Source of the DNA: Sarcophilus harrisii
Lineage: Eukaryota; Chordata; Mammalia; Dasyuromorphia; Dasyuridae
NCBI RefSeq assembly: GCF_902635505.1
Contig: NC_045427.1
Location: 56,074,539-56,138,538, forward strand
Direction of reading: 5' to 3'
DNA: 64,000 bases
Below the pieces are notes generated by a model. That model saw only the letters and a list, made by a program, of their open reading frames with translations. It had not been told where the DNA came from and did no database searches. The position numbers were made by a program, and so were the translations under genes. Positions 58,800 through 64,000 of this stretch are shown piece by piece (the first letter of the stretch is position 1; every line of letters starts with the position of its first letter).

Positions 58800-61700
58800 C
58801 TAGTTGAGCCCAGGGACAGCCAGGCCCTGCAGCATGATGGTGAGACGCCGGGCAGACTTGCTGAGGGAGTTGTGAGGTTCAGCCTGTAGGAACTGGAACA
58901 GCTTCTGCCGCACCTGGGCCATGACTGAGCCCATATGGTCCCTCGTGATGGGGTCACTGTGGTCCAAGTGCATCACAGCTTCCTCCAAGTAGCTATGGGT
59001 GAAGAAGAGATGCTGGATTCAGAGGTAAGGAAGGCTCCCTTGGGCAGCACATGGCCTCTGGGATCCCCTATGTCCTATGAGTTATAAGGCTCCCTGTACC
59101 AGGAGTAGGGAGGTAGAAGCCCATGAGCATGTTAAGCTTTGCTGCAGATTCCCTAGTTGGTTCTTGGGGCAAGGTGAGGAGTCCAGACCATTCTGTTCCA
59201 GAAGCAGTACCCAAAGAGAGACCTGTCTTTCCACCCCCCCCTTGCCCTGCTTTGCCCACACCGACCTGAATTTGAGCTCTGTGCGGGTTCCCAGGTCAGA
59301 GGAGAGCTGCTGGATGAGGGAAAGCAGGACAGGCTGGGACAGGGGACAAGGTGGCTGGCCAAACACCTGCTGGGGGTCCACAGTCTCACATACGAAGAGC
59401 ACCAGGTTCAGGTCAGCTGCTGTCAGAGCCTGAGGAGAGAGAAGAGGTGAGACAGAAGAGAAGAGAGACAGAAGTATTCCCTAGTGTTTCCTAGGGAAGA
59501 TATTTCAGGGCAGATCATTAGAAGAAGAATAAAAGGTTGGAGGTAATTGGCAATGAGGGAGAACAGATTTTGCTAGAAGAAATAGATGAAACAGTGAATA
59601 AAACCTGGCAAGTGAAAAGCTAGAAGGGGCAGAAATGGGAGGAAGACCCTCAGATAACAAGGCTGAAGAAAAAGGGAGAGTAAGCATCTGTGCCCACAGG
59701 AGAGGGGTATGCTGGAACCCTGGGAGCTCAGAGTAGGTATTCTTGCTCCCTCTGCTGGCAAACTGAAGTACAGTCTTCAGTCAAGATGAGTGGGGTATAG
59801 TACCTGTTGGAAAGCTTGGTTGACATGGCCCTGCTGGAGCATCTGCAGGATGTGTGCCTGCTGGGCCTGGCAGTCAAGGTGGGCAGCTGGTATAGGTGTG
59901 CCAGCAGCAGAGCGCATCGCCTGCATGATGCTGGAAGTGACTGCTGCCTGCTGCTCCTTCATGGCCAGGCTCACCTCCCCCTTGATAATGCGTTGGACTT
60001 GGGAAAGGATCGACTCCTGCATACTGGGAGAAGAGGAGGAAGGCCAAAGATAAAGGCACAAACCAAGGCCATGAACAGCGACCCACAGTAATGCCAGTGT
60101 TAACAGGGACCTTTGAGACTGTTCAGTTCAAATTTCAATTGCATACAAATTTAAACGTTTTTATATCTACAAAACCAATGGAACTAAAATTTAAAGGGAA
60201 AGTTAGGGGAAAATTTCTGAAATGAGTTTCTCTGATAAAGATCTCATTTCCAAGATGTATAAAGATTCCAATTTTCTCCAATTGATAAAAGATAAAATAT
60301 AAATAAGCAGTTTTTAGAGGAAAAAATCCAAAGTATCAATAGCAATATGAAAAACTGCTTCAAGTCATTAAAAATTAGAGAAATGTAAATAAAAGTGTGA
60401 AGTTCTATCTCACTCGTCAGATTGTCAAAGATGACTTTTTAATAATGACAAATACCAGGATTATAGGAAAACAGATAAATGAATGAATGCAATGTAGACA
60501 ATAAATGAACTAAACTGAATACCCTTTGACCCAGAGATGTTAGGCTCATAATCCAAAGAGATCAAAGAAAAAAGAAAAGGACCTCTATGCATGAAAATAT
60601 TTATAGCAGTTCTTTCTGTGGTGGCAAAAAATTGGAAAATGAGTAGATGCCCATCAATTGGGGAATAGTTGAACAAGTTATATTTCTATGAATATGACGG
60701 AATGTTATTGGACTGTAAGAAATAATGGCAGAGCATCGGCTCTGGAGTTATGAGGATGTGAATTCAAATCCAGACTCAGACATGTAACATTTACTAGCTG
60801 TGTGACTCTAGGCAAGTCATTTAGAATGAAGTTAGGAAGAAAGGAAGGAAGTTAGGAGGGAGGGATGGAGGGACAGAGAGATGGAGGGAGGAGGGAGAGA
60901 GGAAGGAAGGAAGATGATTTCAGAGAAGACTGTAAAAACTTGTATGAACTGATTTAGAGTGAGTAGAACCAGGAGAAAAATTTATGAAGTAACAAAAGCA
61001 TCATAAAGACAAACAACTTTCAAAAAATTCAAACTTCTGGTCAATAAAATGATCCAGCATAATTCCAGAGGATCACTAAATACTAGAGGTGATGGACTCA
61101 TGAAGCAGAAAGAAAAAAAAGACACTTTTAGATATGGTTAATGTAGAAATTTGTTTTGTTTGATTACATATTATAAGCATTGTGGATTTTTGATGTGCTG
61201 GGGGATTTTTTTTTTTTTTTTTTTTAAATGGAGGCAAAGAAAAGATTGGATGGAGAGAAGTTAAATGCTTGTTAATTGAGAAAAAAAAAAGATTTGAAAA
61301 AGATTTAATCTATTATGCTTTTTTCCCCTTTCACCCCTCCCATCTTTTTTTAAAGCAAAATATGAAAAGAGAAAAAAATAATAAAGAAAAAAGATTTAGA
61401 CTAAACTTCTCATTTTACAAGTAAGGGAAAGGAAAAGTGCCAGGCCCTATGCCAAGAAGCACTTTACAAATATTATCTCATTTAATCCTCACAACAATTT
61501 GTGGGAGTAGGGGATAGGTCCTATTAATATCCCCATTTAATAGTTAAGGAAACTGTGACAACCAGAGGATTGTTAACCAACAGGTGGGTATAAGCATCTG
61601 AGGCTGGATTTGAACTTAGGTAGTCTTGACTCCAGCCCATCTACTGGGCCATCAGCTGCCTTTGGAGACCTAAGGAAATTGAAGGGACATGACAAGAGCC

Positions 61701-64000
61701 CAAACCAGCCAGCCAGTCTTCTCCAGAGTTGGGAGAGAAACAAATATAAATTTCACTTCCTACATACACAACAGATCTCTGGGCTGGCCCCTCCCCTGGT
61801 GTCCAGGCTTTACCAACTAGCTGGGTGACTGTGGTCAGATCCTTCCTCAGCAGGATCTCTGACCTCCTCCCTCCCTGTGTCCTGCCTATGGGTCACTGAG
61901 CTCCCTTTCTCCGTGGGAGTTCTTGTCCCCAACTCACTTGCTCACAGCAATGTGGAGCTGGTGCTGGACCTCGGCCCGCACACTGCTGCTCACGGTGGCT
62001 GCCATCTGTTCTGTGGCACTCTGCAAAGTGCCCACCAGGCCTCGAAGCTGAGCCAGCACTGGCTCGCGGGCTTCCTGTTCTCTCGCCTTCCGACTCTTCA
62101 TGTGGTTCTCTAACTGCTGCAGGTCTGAAGTTGGGGAGGGAGCTTGGGTATCACTGAGACCCCAGATTAGGCGGCCCCAGATTCCCAGTGGGGGTCCCGA
62201 GCTCCTCCTTGTGGCCAGGCTCTGGGGGAAAGGGGAAGACTCCACTTACATTCCTGGGTGCCCAGCTTGAAGCTGTCATTGATTTGCTGGAACATGGCCT
62301 GACAGCTCTTCTCAAAAGTGGGCAGCACGATGCTCTGGAAGGCCTCACGGTAGGCAGCCTGCATGGGTCCCTGCAGTGTGTCTGCAGCTGCGCGGGCGAT
62401 TGTGTCAGTCAGATTCTGGGGAAAGTGACAGAGGACGGACAGCAGCCTGTGAGCCCATGAAGAGGAATCTGCCTGAGACCCTCCTGCAGACCCATCCCCA
62501 GACAGGCTCCACACCTTGGACTTGACCAGCTTGGTGACATTCTCCTTAAGGGTGCCTTCTACTGCGGTCAGCTTGGCGGCCACGGTGCCACTCAGCTGGC
62601 CCGTCACTGGCTCCAAGCTTTTGGAGACACCTTTGCCAGGGCAGAAATAGCACAGGAAAGGCGTGGGCTGGAGTTCTTATGTAGGGACTCCATGAGCCCC
62701 TCGCCTCCCTCGCTTACCCTCCCAAATCCCACCATACTCACACTGGGGAATGGTCTTCTTCATCTCTTCTCTAACTGTGCGCTCCAGCCGGCCTGCCACA
62801 GCTGAGGACAGGGCCTGGGACAACTGCTGTGACAAATGCTCCTGCAGCTGCCCGCTACGCTGCTGCCCCTCAGCCAGGGCCCGCTCTAACCGTCTCTCTG
62901 CATGGCCAGCTAAGGAATTCAGCAGCCCAATGGAAGCCAAGGAACACCCACCATACCTCTACCTGTCTCTAGCAGTCTGAGGAGGAAGCCCACAGGTGCA
63001 TTATGTTGAGGGTCTCCTAAAACACCTTAAGAAAGCATGAGCTTCTAGCTGGGTGATCCTGGGCAAATCTCTTAATCCCAACTTCCTCAACAACAACAAA
63101 AGCAAGCATGAGCTTTGGGCCCTTGGACATCCCCAGTAACTCTGGGCTACATGTGCCACAAAGGTCATCATTCCCATTTTACAAAAGAGAAAAGCAGCTC
63201 AAAGTGCCCCAAGGATCAGTTATGCCCAATGCTCAGAGTTTGTCCTTTGCCATGACTATGTGGTCGGCTCCTTGATGCCCTGGCCCCACGGAGTGGGCAG
63301 ACAGCTCCCTTCCCACTGGCACCCAAGGATACGCTCATGTTCTTGTCTAGACTCCAGGACCCTCTCCACGTGGCCCATGATAGAACTCTGTACCGCATCC
63401 AGCTGGTCCGTTAGCCGCTGCAGCAACTCAGCGTGACTCTGCCGCAGCTCAGCAAGCTCCCGCTGCTGCCCCCGAACCACAGCCAACCACTCTTCAGGAG
63501 GTTCTGTTGCCTGGCATGGGGACATGTGTATCATGCTGGGCCAAGGGCGCCAAGCCCTCTTCTGCCTGGGATGTCTCAGAGTCCAGGCCTGCAGAGAAGG
63601 CAGCCTTCCGAGACTTCCCAGGGGACAGAGGAGAATCCTGGCCAGAAGAGCTGTCCAGGCAGGCAGGAAGGAAAGAAAAGGGTCCAGTAAGAGGAAGGCC
63701 AGGGGTGAGGGGTAGAGACATAAGAGCTCACCTGGTGTTCTACCAGCCAGGGGCCTTGTGCCAGGTCCCTGCAACAAGAAAAGAGTCTGATGAGACCTGA
63801 TCACTAGGGACCCAAAGGAGGTAGGTAGTTGAGAAGAGCAAGGGACAGAGCCAGGACAACGGGCCTGGGGCCTACCTGCTGCCCTCCAGCTCCACCTACC
63901 CATCATCCTTCTTGCCCTTCCTCTTCAGCTTGGGGGAGGCCCGGGGAGATCCCTTGGTTTTCCAATCCTTCACTGGCAGTCGTGGGGCCGTTGCTTTGGC
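58800..64000 (-). CDS. EDC4: EDC4 3' part: last 505 residues in 10 exons (5' end beyond window)
   Basis: Enhancer of mRNA decapping 4 (Ge-1/Hedls), a scaffold joining DCP2 and DCP1 in P-bodies. Exons: 64000(partial)-63900, 63768-63732, 63510-63333, 62897-62742, 62630-62515, 62415-62250, 62124-61938, 60023-59804, 59429-59266, 58992-58800. Phases agree across all nine junctions (1,518 nt, 506 codons with the stop). Landmarks: Lys-rich SPKLKRKGKKDDG, coiled-coil EEWLAVVRGQQRELAELRQ, the RRLERALAEGQQ block, DTLQGPMQAAYREAFQS, MKSRKAREQEAREPVLAQL, SSIMQAMRSAAGTP, FGQPPCPLSQPVLLSLIQQL and the end GLAVPGLN. These match the human C-terminal alpha-helical domain nearly residue by residue; that domain serves oligomerisation, P-body targeting and decapping-partner binding. 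The N-terminal WD40 part lies right of the window. Oddities: a 37-bp microexon and several weak donors (GTATCC, GTGTGG, GTCGGT, GTACTA). No defect seen. Confidence 0.97.
60130..61300 (+). mobile_element. Old L1 3' end in an EDC4 intron, with SINE and GA-rich insert
   Basis: CTCTGATAAAGATCTCATTT, ATGCCCATCAATTGGGGAAT and TTGTATGAACTGATTTAGAG mark L1. A SINE (60,722-60,828; GTGTGACTCTAGGCAAGTCA) and a GGA/GAA-rich run (60,829-60,915) interrupt it. Opposite in direction to EDC4. Confidence 0.8.
61435..61660 (-). mobile_element. MIR-type SINE, reversed, in an EDC4 intron
   Basis: AAGCACTTTACAAATATTAT, CTCATTTAATCCTCACAACA, GGCTGGATTTGAACTTAGGT. Confidence 0.75.
63045..63103 (+). mobile_element. 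59-bp 5'-truncated SINE with perfect duplications, in an EDC4 intron
   Basis: Only the SINE 3' end is present (GTGATCCTGGGCAAATCTC to CAACAACAACAAAAGC). AAGCATGAGCTT repeats exactly at 63033-63044 and 63104-63115. Confidence 0.85.
63732..63768 (-). other. EDC4: EDC4 37-bp microexon
   Basis: Flanked by TTGTTGCAG and GTGAGC. Spliced in, it turns the phase-2 end of the previous exon into DLAQGPWLVEHQ, aligning with DAAMGSRLTEHQ that I remember from human EDC4. Skipping it would shift the frame. Confidence 0.85.

Noticed and set aside
61934-63906. Long plus-strand frames and alternative minus frames across EDC4
   Set aside because: They are shadows of the real coding exons or run through introns.
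1-64000. CRISPR arrays, bacterial operons or viral genes
   Set aside because: Introns, CpG islands, LINEs and SINEs show a mammalian nuclear genome; the short tandem repeats seen are microsatellites.

Overview
The window looks like a marsupial chromosome segment. The repeats are the main evidence: L1 3' ends of a type I know from marsupials, dense tRNA-derived CORE-SINEs (some with a poly(A) tail, some with an RTE/BovB-like tail), abundant L2 and MIR, and old CR1/L3 pieces. The species cannot be fixed by eye. Three protein genes are recognisable, all on the minus strand: EDC4 (3' part), NRN1L (complete) and PSKH1 (first coding exon, plus a predicted 5' UTR exon). They are head to tail, EDC4 > NRN1L > PSKH1, as I remember for human 16q22.1.

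Layout on the + strand. 1-17,400 is PSKH1 intron 2, mostly repeats; the biggest is a 5'-truncated L1 (7,000-10,767) with perfect target-site duplications. 17,477-18,511 is PSKH1 coding exon 2. 18,512-35,033 is PSKH1 intron 1, with a three-level nest of LINEs near 26-28.6 kb. 34.2-35.35 kb is the PSKH1 CpG-island promoter and predicted exon 1. 35.4-53.9 kb is a repeat-filled intergenic stretch. 53.9-57.4 kb is NRN1L, three exons behind a CpG island. 57.45-57.8 kb is a degenerate tandem array of about 35 bp per unit. 58.3-64 kb is the 3' end of EDC4, ten coding exons giving the last 505 residues.

The genes share a neighbourhood, not a pathway: EDC4 is a scaffold of mRNA decapping in P-bodies, NRN1L a small GPI-anchored neuritin-like protein, PSKH1 an acylated Ser/Thr kinase of the CaMK group. 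Exon boundaries were set by hand from splice sites, reading phase and remembered human proteins.

I found no wholly new system. The most useful leads are two consecutive upstream ORFs before the PSKH1 start, the second ending in a TGATG overlap with the start codon; the tandem array in the EDC4-NRN1L gap; a longer loop in NRN1L than in the human protein; a small orphan retrocopy with perfect 14-bp duplications; a CpG-rich SINE at the PSKH1 island edge; and a possible divergent TATA promoter. No retroviral element was recognised with confidence.
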